Shown here: in pieces, positions 23,294 through 35,400 of the stretch
Position numbering within the stretch: position 1 is the first letter of the stretch
Layout of the letters: every line of letters begins with the position of its first letter
Source: Aralia elata
Taxonomy: Eukaryota; Streptophyta; Magnoliopsida; Apiales; Araliaceae
Length of the DNA: 64,000 nucleotides
Reading direction: 5' to 3'
Assembly: GCA_034770075.1 (NCBI GenBank)
Contig: CM068386.1
Coordinates: 84,603,265 to 84,667,264 of the forward strand
Notes under the pieces: model-generated
Databases searched by the model: none
Told to the model about the DNA's origin: nothing
Seen by the model: the letters and a program-made list of their open reading frames with translations, nothing else
Position numbers and translations under genes: made by a program

Positions 23294-24010
23294 TTAGAAA
23301 TCTAACCATTCTGTGTAGTAGACACAAGTACTTGGGGAGATGATTCCATCAGGTGTGCACATACTGATTCGGGGACAAACACCACATGGGATTGAAGCCA
23401 TCGCCCCAGTTTTCTGAGCCTGCCCGATCCCTCCCCCAGTTACACATCTATAACAAACTTCTCCAATAGGGATAGAATGATATTCCGCCAAACCAGTGCT
23501 CTTCACCTCTAAAATCTCATTGTCCAAAACCATAGACCTCAATATCTCTGCAATTTGCTGACTGCTGACCTCAACCTTGGCAATTTTATTCCTCTTAAAA
23601 AACTCATAAACTCCTTCTGCAGTAGCAACCTTCAGCTTACCTATTATCTTTAAGCATAAATCTTTGAGAATACCAATGAAATCTTTGTCAAGCTTCCCAT
23701 CCACATACCATGCCCCGCCTGTGAGTTCCTTTGATGGTTCAAACTCAGAAGCCATGTAGTGCTTTCCCCCTCTATATTTGATATTAGGAACCTCCTTTAT
23801 CAATTTTTTACCCATGAGTGTCTTGATCGTTTTATTCACTTGAGTGTGCGGTAGCTTTGTATCTCGTCTGATGTCCCCAATTGAGATTCCCAAATCCTCT
23901 TTAGCTTTAATGATATTGAGGACTACACGATCAGCATCCCCAAGAGACTGTGAACTCTGGCCACCATCTCTTTTTCGCTTAAGGGCCAAAGTGTTTTGTG
24001 ATCGGCTCAT
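23294..24010 (-). CDS. RPC6: DNA-directed RNA polymerase III subunit RPC6 (RPC34-type)
   Basis: The protein is 238 residues from ATG at 24010 to TAA at 23294. It belongs to the RPC34/RPC6 family, a Pol III-specific subunit that forms a subcomplex with RPC3 and RPC7 and helps open the promoter and recruit TFIIIB in the nucleus. Winged-helix segments cover about residues 25-165 (DLGISIGDIRRDTKL, HYMASEFEPS and later blocks). The C-terminus has C209, C212, C218 and C229 in the spacing CX2CX5CX10C followed by YYTEWLDF. In animal and yeast homologues this cluster binds a 4Fe-4S centre. I prefer the ATG at 24010 over the upstream in-frame MNYYFVLIG, because a splice acceptor (TTTTGATAG) ends two bases before it. 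The coding region has no intron. No disruption is seen, so it is likely functional. Confidence 0.93.
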   Translation of the reverse strand: MSRSQNTLALKRKRDGGQSSQSLGDADRVVLNIIKAKEDLGISIGDIRRDTKLPHTQVNKTIKTLMGKKLIKEVPNIKYRGGKHYMASEFEPSKELTGGAWYVDGKLDKDFIGILKDLCLKIIGKLKVATAEGVYEFFKRNKIAKVEVSSQQIAEILRSMVLDNEILEVKSTGLAEYHSIPIGEVCYRCVTGGGIGQAQKTGAMASIPCGVCPRISMCTPDGIISPSTCVYYTEWLDF

Positions 24011-24990
24011 TCCTATCAAAACAAAATAATAATTCAAGGGAGAACTTCAATACAATGTTATCTCTAAAATGGCTTAAGTCTCCAATGCGGGGGAGAAACA
24101 GAAACTTAATCATCATAGAAGCATATAAATACAACCCATAGCCTGAAATAGTATGCGACAAAGATCAGATGAGGGCGAGCAGAATTTCAGAACCATCTGT
24201 CGGAACATAATGTTGCTATCGTAAGCAAATGACTTTTGGAAATAGTACCTTCTCTCATAGTGGTGCATATACTTTATAGTCATATGCATTAAAAATATAT
24301 TCATATTTTTGATCTATTATTCTGGGTTTTTGTTGGTTATAAACCATATTCTCTATTATATGGATTAGTATATGGATTAGGATCCCCTCCATTACACCTC
24401 CATTACGTCTATCCTCCAATTTCTCCTGATGCACGTTAGCGACTCAATTATTGTAATTATAAAATCAATTAGTTGAACTTGTTTTATTTTCACTAATTTT
24501 TCAGATGATTCGTTCAAGCATTTTATCGAACACTTGAGAAGCATAGAATATTTTTATCAATGTTGTTGCAAAACAATGTTTATGAATTCTTCAGCACCAA
24601 AAGAATAACAAAGTGAACATTTTAATTCAAAATTCAAAAGGATCAATAAAATGAAATTGGTAGTATAAGATTTAATCAACAAAATACTAAACTACTGACT
24701 CTAAACACTATTCCGAACAACCACTATTACTCCTTTTCGATTACCATACAATCTCAGGAGCGATTAAGCCCCTTATGCGCACAGGCACATATAAGTCGTT
24801 CAAGCATTTTATCAACCACTTTGAGATGCAACTGTAAACAATGAGAAACAAATCGAGAAAACGGATGCCAGAAAATAATTGTAGAGAAATAATCACCGAT
24901 AAATATAGAAACTAACTTGGAGACTAGTGAAGGTTTAGCCGTGCCGCCTGTGGGAGAAATGAAAGAATGGACAACACCGTATTTTTATAT
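24011..24990 (-). promoter_or_regulatory. RPC6 5' UTR with intron and TATA-like box
   Basis: On the minus strand a TATA-like ATATAAAAAT lies at 24981-24990. A short leader follows, then a possible donor (CCAA|GTTAGT, at 24916). The acceptor TTTGATAG ends at 24013, two bases before the ATG. This implies a 904-bp intron in the 5' UTR. Donor and TATA assignments are by eye. Confidence 0.55.
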
Positions 24991-25027
24991 GTTGTATTTG
25001 TGATTTTCTTAATGTTCGCATAAACCG

Positions 25028-25260
25028 ACTACATCACAAATCGTAAGTTTAAGCCCAATTTCCATTTTTACCCTAAACTTTATTTTTTTGATTGAAACCA
25101 TTTTAACTTTGAGTAATTTGCACCTTACGTCGAAACTACTTGCATACTAATACAAATTATTTTGAAACTCAAAATTCGAGATATTTTTATAGAAAATAAA
25201 ATCTGGAGTGTAGTTAATTGTAAGTCTGAAACTACAGTGTACAATTTGTAATTTAGTCAC
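25028..25260. mobile_element. hairpin MITE upstream of RPC6
   Basis: The left end ACTACATCACAAATCGTA and the right end (opposite strand GTGACTAAATTACAAATTGTA) are imperfect long inverted repeats. The same family occurs at 27435-27671. It sits 40 bp beyond the RPC6 TATA-like box. The target duplication was not resolved. Confidence 0.6.
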
Positions 25261-27071
25261 ACAAAAGTTAATATATGTCCCCAGAAAAAGAGAAAAAATT
25301 CCTTTTGATCATAATTAATTTTTAATATCCTAATTTTAAATTATATTAATATTAATTTTTAATTCTTGAAATAATAATTTTATATTTAATTATATGTTTT
25401 AACTTTTAAGTATCTTACAGTATTACTTAGTATATCAATCAAATCAAATAAATTTGCATTAATTTTGGATTTCGAAATTTGCAGATTGATTAGCAAAAAA
25501 AAAAAATTAAGAATTTCATGATAAAACGGATGGAGTATTACAAAAATTAAAATGAGAAAGCTTTCACATCAAGTCAAATATTTCTAACTAACTAAATAAT
25601 TTGAAAGTCAATTAAACGTCATTAGTAAAAAAATAATATAAAAAATATTTTATTCAACGTATAAATGATATTTTTAAAAATATATTATTTACATATTAAA
25701 AAATAAACTCGATGAGAACAATATTAAAAAGTTTTTATATTATCCATTATAAATCCCATTAAATATATTAATAATATTTTCTCTTTCGTAAAATTAGTGA
25801 ACCCCACTTATGGGTAAACTAGTTAATATATAACCTTTTTTCATTTAATTTATATACTTGAGACATCTTTTGATAGATAAAAAATATTTATATACTTAAG
25901 AAATCTTCTATAAGACTTGAGAGTATAAAATCTACTAGTTACTAGAACCTAATTGACTTATTTCTCATATCAAATTATTAGATATAAGGCATAAAAATGA
26001 GTTCATTTGAATTTTTTTTCCTTGTCAATCTGCGAATCGTAGAACTCAAAATTTATGTTAATTTAATCAATATTAATTAATGCAACAATTCATATTATAA
26101 ACTGATTAAAAAGTGTTAGTAAATATTATGTATAAAATTATTATTTTGAAAATTAAAATAGATGCACGTTTCAATTTAAATTTCTAAAATTTGTAAATTA
26201 ACTAATATCAAACTCAAAGTGGACTCTTTTTTTACTCTTTTATAGAGCTAAAGGAATATATACTTGAAACAATTTTGTGAATTATGGCGCCAATTTCAAG
26301 TAGCTTATTCAAATAATAGAGTCAAAAATTTATGTTCAAACTTGGCTTATTTAAATTCTCAAGTCTAGTCAAGTAAAAAAAACTCATTTACAGGCGCAAG
26401 TTCTTATATGGAAGGTCCTCTCAATGTACTGCACAAATGGAATACATTGAACAGGGATGGCATATCTGACAATGCTGACTACCCACAGAAATCACAATGG
26501 ATCTATTTCACAACAAATATACAAGAATTACAGGATGCATCAATCTAGTTACATAGTCCATGGGTCCCAAATACTGTTTTCTCTCCGTTAGCGTGCACAT
26601 AAAAATACTCCTACTCCTACTGAATTGTTAACCTCCGTACTGGTTGATGTAGACGACGGATTATGGTAGTACCCCATTTGACTTGCGAGACATGCAACCC
26701 TTTCGTAAATAATATATTTATGTACACATTCAGTTTTACATCCAAAGACACGCAAAGGTAAAATAATAATAAAAATATTGTAAAGAGAGGAGAGAGAAAG
26801 TGTTGTAGATAGAGGAGAGAGAAATACTCTATTACAATTTTACACAAATGTGTCTTTAAATGTGAAAATGGATGTGCACATAGATATACTCTTCCGTAAA
26901 ACTTCTAATGTGCTGCTTTTGAGGATAGTTGGAGCTTGTTGCAGAAATGTTAACCGCATTAAAACTTCTCATACAAGCTTATGATGATAGATCGAGCTTG
27001 TTATAGAAATGTTTACCAGCGGTAATCATTGCAAGATTGTACCAGAAAAAGCGTTTAATATGCCTCTAACA
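25261..27071. other. AT-rich spacer and presumed formin 3' UTR
   Basis: No gene is supported. A MITE-like right end (ACGGATGGAGTATTA near 25528) has no clear partner. The stretch 26390-27071 is less AT-rich and directly follows the formin stop codon on the minus strand, so it probably includes the 3' UTR. I cannot place the polyadenylation site. Confidence 0.5.
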
Positions 27072-30000
27072 TCAGCTATCGCCATTACGGGTTTCCCTAT
27101 GCTTTGAGGATAGAGATTGATTACGAAGCATGGTTTTGATGTCTTTCGCGTGATCAGCATCAATGCCCTCTCTCCTTGCAGAACTATTAGCTGCTGCCTG
27201 TTCTTTCAGGGCTTCCTTTTCCAATTTCTTCTTCTCAGCATCTGCCTGCTGTGCATTTTCGTCGCGAGCTTTGTTGAACATTTTAGTAAAGACGAACAAA
27301 ATTTGTGTCACTGCACACACAGAATCAAGAAAGCTCGTAAGTTGGCACATCTGAACTACAGATTTGATGTCAAAAAAAGGGATAAAAAAGTTAGATTTCT
27401 TTTTCTTTTTTCTTTTTTTTTTCAAGATTTTAAGACTAGATCACAAATTGTACCCTATAATCTAATCCCAAATTCAATTTCCAAGACAAACTTTATTTTT
27501 GATTTAAATGACAGTAAACTTTGAGAGTTTTGACAATTTGCACCCTAAACTTTAGTGTGGAGGGTACAAATTGTTTCGACACTCAACGTTTTAGGTGCAT
27601 TAATCGAAAATAAAGTTTAGAATGGAATATGATTTTAAGCCTAAACTATAGGGTGTAATTTGTGATTTAGTAATTTAAATTTTAACTAATACAACTATTA
27701 AGAACATGAACTAGTTTTCAACATCGCGTGTTCTCGGGGTTCTCCCCTGTTCTGGGGCACTAGTGGAATTTTATAAAACATATAAATTAATCACTCATAC
27801 TGTTGACTAGGTGGTAAGACCTTTAATCCCTTTATTATACCAAATGAAAACACAATCTCATTTCGGTGCAAGTTGAAAATTTGCAGTAGTTAAAAGATGT
27901 TACTATGACAAAAACACATTGCATGCATGGAAGCTTCAGGAGGACTTTAATTGGAGACTTGAAGTATGGTGTCATGGACGCCAAATTCATACCCCAAGGA
28001 AAAAGAATATATTATGTTGCAAACAACTAGTGACAAAACTACAAAATGTTAAAGAGAATAACAGAAAGTTCAAATCAAACCTTGCTCAAAGGGGCATCGT
28101 GCAGGATCCTCCCCGAAATACTGAGAAAGTGAATCTGCATTTCTTCCCTGTGGGCAAGTGAAGGGAAGGACAGCAAATTACATATCCAATGTAAAGAGTA
28201 ACATGTCAGGAGTTGGGACAAAAAGGTACTCACCACTTCAGAGTACAAGGAGATCAGAGACCTAACTTCAGCTTCAGCAGTATCAAGGAAACTCTTCAAG
28301 ACCTGGAAGGATGGGTTTAGAATCCGTATAGGTAAAAAAAATCTTGATGGATTTACAAAACCTCAGGCGGAGAAAGCAGAAATAAGCTTTCACGTCAACC
28401 AAATGTAAGAATTTGGATTCGCTCACATTTGATATTTTCCCATGTAAATGTAAGAATATATAAGCAAATCAAACCAAAGAAACATAGTCAATAAGAGATT
28501 GCATTGATTCTAGATACAGTATCAGTGACAGTTGCAAAAAAAAAATAAAGTTTTTTTCCCTTTTCCTTAGAGGTGACATTCCCACCAAATGATGAGAATG
28601 AAATAAAATTATTAACAGTATAACATTCCTTGCTGGTTTGATTTTAAGTGCCAAAGCGATATGCTATTAGGAAACTCAGGAGTAAGGTGTGATAAGGTTA
28701 ATTGTAAATCTAAAGGTAGTATATTTCTTAGTGTAGTAACCTAGACCAGTATGTACTTATCTAACCTTCTGGAAGCCTGAAGATATAGCCCCATCATTCT
28801 CTGCAGCAGTGAGTTCCAGCTCAACCTTTTCAAGACCTTTACTCACTGCTTGCATTTCTTCAGCCAAATTCTTCAGTTGAATCTAACCACACGGAAATCA
28901 AGATGGAACAAGAATCAAAGAGTATGAGTCTTCTGTCGTCTACCGGAAAAATTGCATAAACACGAGTATTTAACATGCTTGTTAAAAATGTATTGACGTA
29001 CTTTAGAGGCTGCTTCTAAATGACCAAGATCCTTGTCATAATCCAACAACTCTGGCATTTTCTCAGCAAGGAGCTAATGAACACAATGAAGAAGTTGAGC
29101 ACAGCATCTTGAGTACCCATAATAAACTTTGAAGTATACATATGAAAATGCATGTAGAACTTGTGAGAAGGAAAATACTCAAACATTGGGGAAAGGGCAG
29201 GAAGTAGATGGACTGATATGCGAAATAAAATTCGGAAGAATAGCTGTGCATAATACATATAGTCCATTATTTAATACCCTTCCCATTTTATGTGCCTACA
29301 CTAAATAAACACATTATTTAAGGAGAGAAAAGCCAAATCAATGTATTCCACAATTATCCCTTCATTCACTATCTAATGGGGTCCACAAGTGTTTCATTAT
29401 CATTTTGTGCAAGGGTAATGTAGGCTATTCATATGCATTGCATATTAAATTTGATCCAATACACTGGCTAAGAAGCTCCTAAACAACTTCTGGCACAAGA
29501 ACAAGTTAGAATTGTGCCTACTTCCTCCAAATTATGTTTCCAAATTCTAGAATTTTAAAGTTTTAACTGCTCTAAGACCTAAAAAAAACTTTTAAAAAAT
29601 CCTTGTGAAGATTCTGAAACTTCAACACTGGTGCATTTCATAAGTGAGAATATTCACAATAATACCTTGCAAAGATAATGCATCAATGTCATTTTGTTGT
29701 TTCTTGCACGAGTATCAGAAAGTTTAAGAAGGCTATCCAGTTTAAATCCTACAGCAGATCCTGCAATATAAACAGAAATGTGCACATTGCGTTAGGAATG
29801 GGACTATTGCTCGGGCGGCTTTCTCAGTAGTACTACAATAATCTAAGAAAATAGTACCTCGAGCAGTGCCCTGATTTAACGCATTTCCCAAAGTGAGAAT
29901 TGTCTGCATTATCTGGCGTAATTTGGTAGATTCTTTTACCTATATTAATGTGCATGAAAAATTAAGATGTGAATAAAATATGCAATTCCCTTAGTATTTG

Positions 30001-31870
30001 TTAGCATGATATACATTGTTGTGCCCTCCATCTACTAGCTTAAGCTTTTAAATGAGTTGGTTACTTAACATGGTATCAAAGCTTTGGGTGTGCAAGGTCT
30101 TGGGTTCAAATCTTCCCGACTGCACGTTATTTTTATATTAATTTAAAGTAGTGCAAATGCACTTTAATTTGTCCCTTCTCCATAAAGTTGCATTTGAGGG
30201 GGAGTGTTAGCATGATATACATTGTTGGGCCCTCCATCTACTAGCTTAAGCTTTTAGATGAGTTGATTACTTAACAGTATTAAATCAATTCACATTACTA
30301 AAGTTACCTCACTAGCAGCATTTTTTATTGTAAGCAGATTACGTTTTAAGTCATTCACCTGAAATAAGACAAGTCTTTAAGCATGAATTGCTACAAGTAA
30401 CAATAGAACTCAAAGTAGAATAACATAAAAACAAGAACAAAATCATTTACCTGACTAGAAAAAGTAATTTTAAATGAAAATACTCGTAATTTGGATTCAA
30501 CACGTGGGACCTTCATCAACTCCATGAAAAACTGAAACACTCAAAACACAATATTTCTTAGTAACATACGATAAAGATTTTGCACTTCTTTTGTTACATT
30601 ACATGCTCAAGAATGAAAAGAGAGACCTGTTCACACTTTCCAAGCATTTCCTTGTCCCCCGTGTAGTTCTGAAATATAGAAAAAGAGCAGTAACAAAAAA
30701 AGAAATAGGAAAAAAAAACAACTAAGTAACAATAATAAAGATATATAATGGTACAAGTATGCTATCATCCGAAAGCATGTTCAATAAATTAAGAAAATTA
30801 ATCTTAACAAAATAGCAACACCAAATTCCAATAGTCAAAAGGTATCATGCAGCAAGTCATCAACACACTACTAAATCTTTGGATAAGTTTTATACTACCT
30901 AATTACTTCTATGTTGAATGAATTCTCAACTTCTATGCATGTATAATTCATCACAACAGCTATATCAGTGACCAATCTCTTTATAAGACATGTGCCGAAT
31001 TGTCTTTTTTCTTACTAGCTTAAGGGGAGTTCATATTGGCTCCCTTTTTCCAGTTGGTGCCATCAACTTGAAGTCTTGGAGCAAGCACTATTTACGCACC
31101 AGAACAATTCTAGTCCTTATTACAGATGGCATAACAATTTGAAGAACTTTATGCTATTGTGTGAAGTTATGCCATCTCCAGCATCTCATATTCTCATAAT
31201 GTAAATATCATGCAAGGTAGTCATGGAGCCAGGAATTTTTGATAAGGTGGTTGAAGTAATGTACAAAAATTGTGTTCTAGGTCTGTGGAAAGACTAGTAG
31301 GATAAACTCCAATTGCGAACAGCTTTTGTCAAAAGGTGTTTGTCTCTGTCTCAGTTGTCTTACAAAATAAAGGATTCTTCTTCAAATGTTCCCTTTTCTA
31401 ATACTTTTCCATCGGCTATATAAAATATTAAAGGTCACTAACACTACTTAATATTACCAACAATATTAAAACTCTTATTCAGTTCAGTTATAAGGATATA
31501 ATTATTTCGGTTATATACATCTTTTTAGCTCTATAAATAGGCAATTTCAATCAGTACTAGAGTACTTGGCTGATTAAGAATATAGGGGACACAACCGTGA
31601 TTAATAAAATTACAAAACTAATATTATTATTATTATTAGGAAATGATCTCAATAAACAAATAAAAATAAATAATTTAACAAATCTAACAATTTGATCAAT
31701 ATCCAATTATTAAAAATGACAAGAATCTCAATATTTTCAGCAACTTTAATAATCATAATCTAATATTTTCAATAATGAAAATAATCCCAATATTTTCATA
31801 AACATTCAATATTAATGAAAAAATTCTCCATTTAATAATTTAATGGTGGGCAAAATAATGGTGGCAAAGT

Positions 31871-31921
<51 letters not shown>

Positions 31922-32418
31922 TTGTTCTATAAATAATATTTTTAATATTACTTTTTTTCCTCATAAGATGAAGGTGGGAAATTGCCCACCTTCATTCCTT
32001 ATTGAATCCGCCTGGTGAGGGAGTGCACTTGTGGAAGGATGCTTACCGTGACAATATACTTTTACGTGAGCAAGATTTTCATAATTGGAGAAATTGGTAA
32101 TGAGTTCCATGTACAGATTGTGTGAGCGTCATTAATTCTTTATGGATGTGGATTCCAATCTGTGGCCAATCTTTTGTCAAGCCATGTGCTGACTTGTTTT
32201 TTTTCCTTAATGGCTCAAGGAAGTTAACGTTGGTTTCCTATTTCCTGGTAGTGCCATCAACCTGAACCAAGCACTATTTACAAACTATATTTTATGTTAT
32301 CACGTCGAGTTATGCCATCTCCAGCATGTCATTTAACAGATATAATGTGTGGGTGCACTTTTGGAAGGATGCTTGGCGCCATGACATGCTCTACATGAGC
32401 AAGAAATTGATGTATAGG

Positions 32419-32468
<50 letters not shown>

Positions 32469-35400
32469 TACCTTCAATGTCTCCATTTCTTCTTTTGTGG
32501 GACAAAATTTAATAAGATTTTCAACTTGATCAATGTCGAGGACAGAAGAATCCAAAGCAAGAATTGCATTCTGGAAACATATATGACCATGAGTAGTGTA
32601 AAATATCTTAAATTAAACATTATCAAGGAATGAAAATTTTGATATCAAGTCATAAGGGAATAACAATGCTTATCATCCCAAGTTATCAGTTCCTGTTTGC
32701 AGAAATGAATGGACAAATATGGTGGGCCATGCAGCACATTAAGAAAGTAATGGTGTGGGAAATAAGAATTTCCTTTGATAAGTTATATTGTGAACAATAA
32801 TCTTAGTCATCTGACAACAATCTATTCTCTTTCTGCTACTATTACTACTGATCAAACAGCAACATCAGTAAACCATGTGACAAGACTGTTTGTTGCACTA
32901 ATAGATGATTCACCATCTGTTATGTCATGGTAACAATAGAAATGCATAGACTTTAAGTCAGATGACTAGTAAAAATAACAATAGCAAAATTGAAGGTTTC
33001 TAATTAAAGGAATTCCTTATTGCCAGCCAAATTTTACCATCTCAACAACTAAAAATCCGCCCTTGTAAATGGCCTATTTTAAAATAAGTAAATAAATATC
33101 AAATGCCATGATGCTTTTTTAAAGCATGCCACTTATCTTCATTTGACCTTATTAAGTGGGAAGTGGGATGTCCTAAAAGTCATCAAAACTTTATGAACGG
33201 TGTTGGTAGATATTCTAGAAGATTCAAGATATTATTCTAAAGGCATGATTTGGGGAATGCATAATTAGGGGTATTGCATGACTACGGGGATTGCATAATT
33301 AAGGGATACTGATTAATTTACTTTCTAAATGTACTACAACTCTAAGCCTATATAATGACTCTCTAATATACATTGTAATACACAAATAATAAGTGCCATC
33401 TCCCTTCCTTCTTTGTCCACATGGTATCAAAACTCTAAGTATGCAAGGTTTTGGGTTCAAACTCCCAACCGCACGTTGTCTCTATAAAATTGCATTTGAG
33501 GGGGAGTGTTAGCATGATATACATTGTTGGGCCCTCCATCTACCAACTTAAGCTTTTAGATGAGTTGGTTACTTAACATGGTATCAGATACATTCCTGCG
33601 GAATCTTAATTTTCCCTTTTCTTTTTTCCTCAAAAAAAATTCGTTATTGTAGCAGAAGCACTATTCATCGACACTGTAGCAGAAGCATTGTTCATTGGCA
33701 TTGAAGCATAATTCTTTTCATCGCTATTGTCAATAAGTTTGTTTTTCGATTGCAATCTTGTTGAATGATTAAGAAGGTGGATTAGAGTCTTTTAATGAAG
33801 TTTTTTTTTTTTAGTTGATGGACGATTGACAATTGGTTGTCTTATTCCTGGATGTTATAGTGTTAAGGGTTAGTCAGGAGTCCATTGATGAGAAAGGGTT
33901 AGGGAAAGCTTGAACCCAATTCCTACAGTGATGAATATGAGCGCATTGAAATTCCTGGGGAGTTATACATTTTTTTTTAGTTTTTGATACATGTAAGATG
34001 ACAACTAAGTTAAGCAAGACGTCTATGGTAATGGTTTCGAAGAATTCTCCTATGGTTACTGAGGTGGTTTCATCCTCTAATCGCCTTACTGACAAGTAGT
34101 TAGAAGGTCTCCATAATTATCCCCAATGGCGGAAAATTGTCCGCTTATGTTTGATTGGGAGGGAATAAGAGAAGCATTTGACCCAAACACAACCCTCTAC
34201 AGTTGCACAAAAAGAATGGGACTTGACGGAAGCTCGCATTTTGTATCAGTTGCTTAATTCTATGGATAGTCAGATTGTGGATTTGGTCACTCATATTGAT
34301 ACAGTTAAGGGATTATGGGAGTATTTGGAGGTTCTTTATTCTGGTAAAAATAATCTTGCTTGTATCTATGATGTCTCTCAAAAATTTAACAGGACTACAC
34401 GGGATGGACATCCATTGACTCAGTTCTTTACGGATTATAAGTAAATGTATGAAGAGATGAATACTTTGCTTCCTATCACAAATAATGTAACAAAAATGCA
34501 AGTTCAATGAGAGCAATTGGTGATCATGGGGTTTCTTAGTGTTCTAGGTCCAGAATTTGAATTGGTTCACTTACAACTCTTGAGTAGCTCTAAAATGTCC
34601 TCGCTCACTGATGCTTTTGCAAGGGTTCTACAGATATCTCGTGAAAGATCTACTCCTCATGTGTCTTCCGAGAAGGCTGCACTTGTTACTACTCATAGAA
34701 GAGGAATTGAGCGCAATACTTCAGATGTTTTTCAAGGAGGTCGTAGTGGTGGTCATGGGCGTGGTAACACCAATGGAGACCGAGGAAGTAGCAAGGGTCA
34801 GAGTTCTAACAATTCTGGATCCGGTCACATTATTTGTTTTCATTGTGGTGAGTCTGGCCATATTCAACGATATTGTCGACATTTACAAGGTCGATTCTCT
34901 CAGGGGCAACCATGCTAATATTGTTACTGGGTCGGATAATGGAGTACAACCAAGAGTTTCCCAAAGTACTGAGGAGAAAATAGTGACTATGAGTGCTCAC
35001 GAATATGCACAATATACTCAATACCAAACTTCTCATCAATCACCATCCTCTTCCACTGTCACTTTTGCTCAGACAGGTAATGCTAGTGCTTGTCTCAGTA
35101 CTTCTCATCCTTGGGTAATTGATTCTGGGACTTCTAATCATATGACAGGTAATTCTAATAATCTTTCTTCCTTTCAAAAAGTATCAACCCATGTTGGTGT
35201 TACTATAGCAGATGGGTCCACAGTCAATGTTAAAGGCATAGGCATTGTTCCGTTGAGCCCTTCTCTCTCTCTCTCTTGAATCTACCTTATTTCTACCAAA
35301 ATTTCCCTTTAATCTAATTTTTGTTAGCAAATTGACAAAAGTTTTTAATTGTTCAGTCACCTTTTATCCTGATTCTTGTGTTTTTCAGGATCTTACGACG

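Noticed and set aside
27117..27524. 135-residue plus-strand ORF
   Set aside because: Antisense to formin exon 17 and its intron; the minus strand reads the conserved formin C-terminus.
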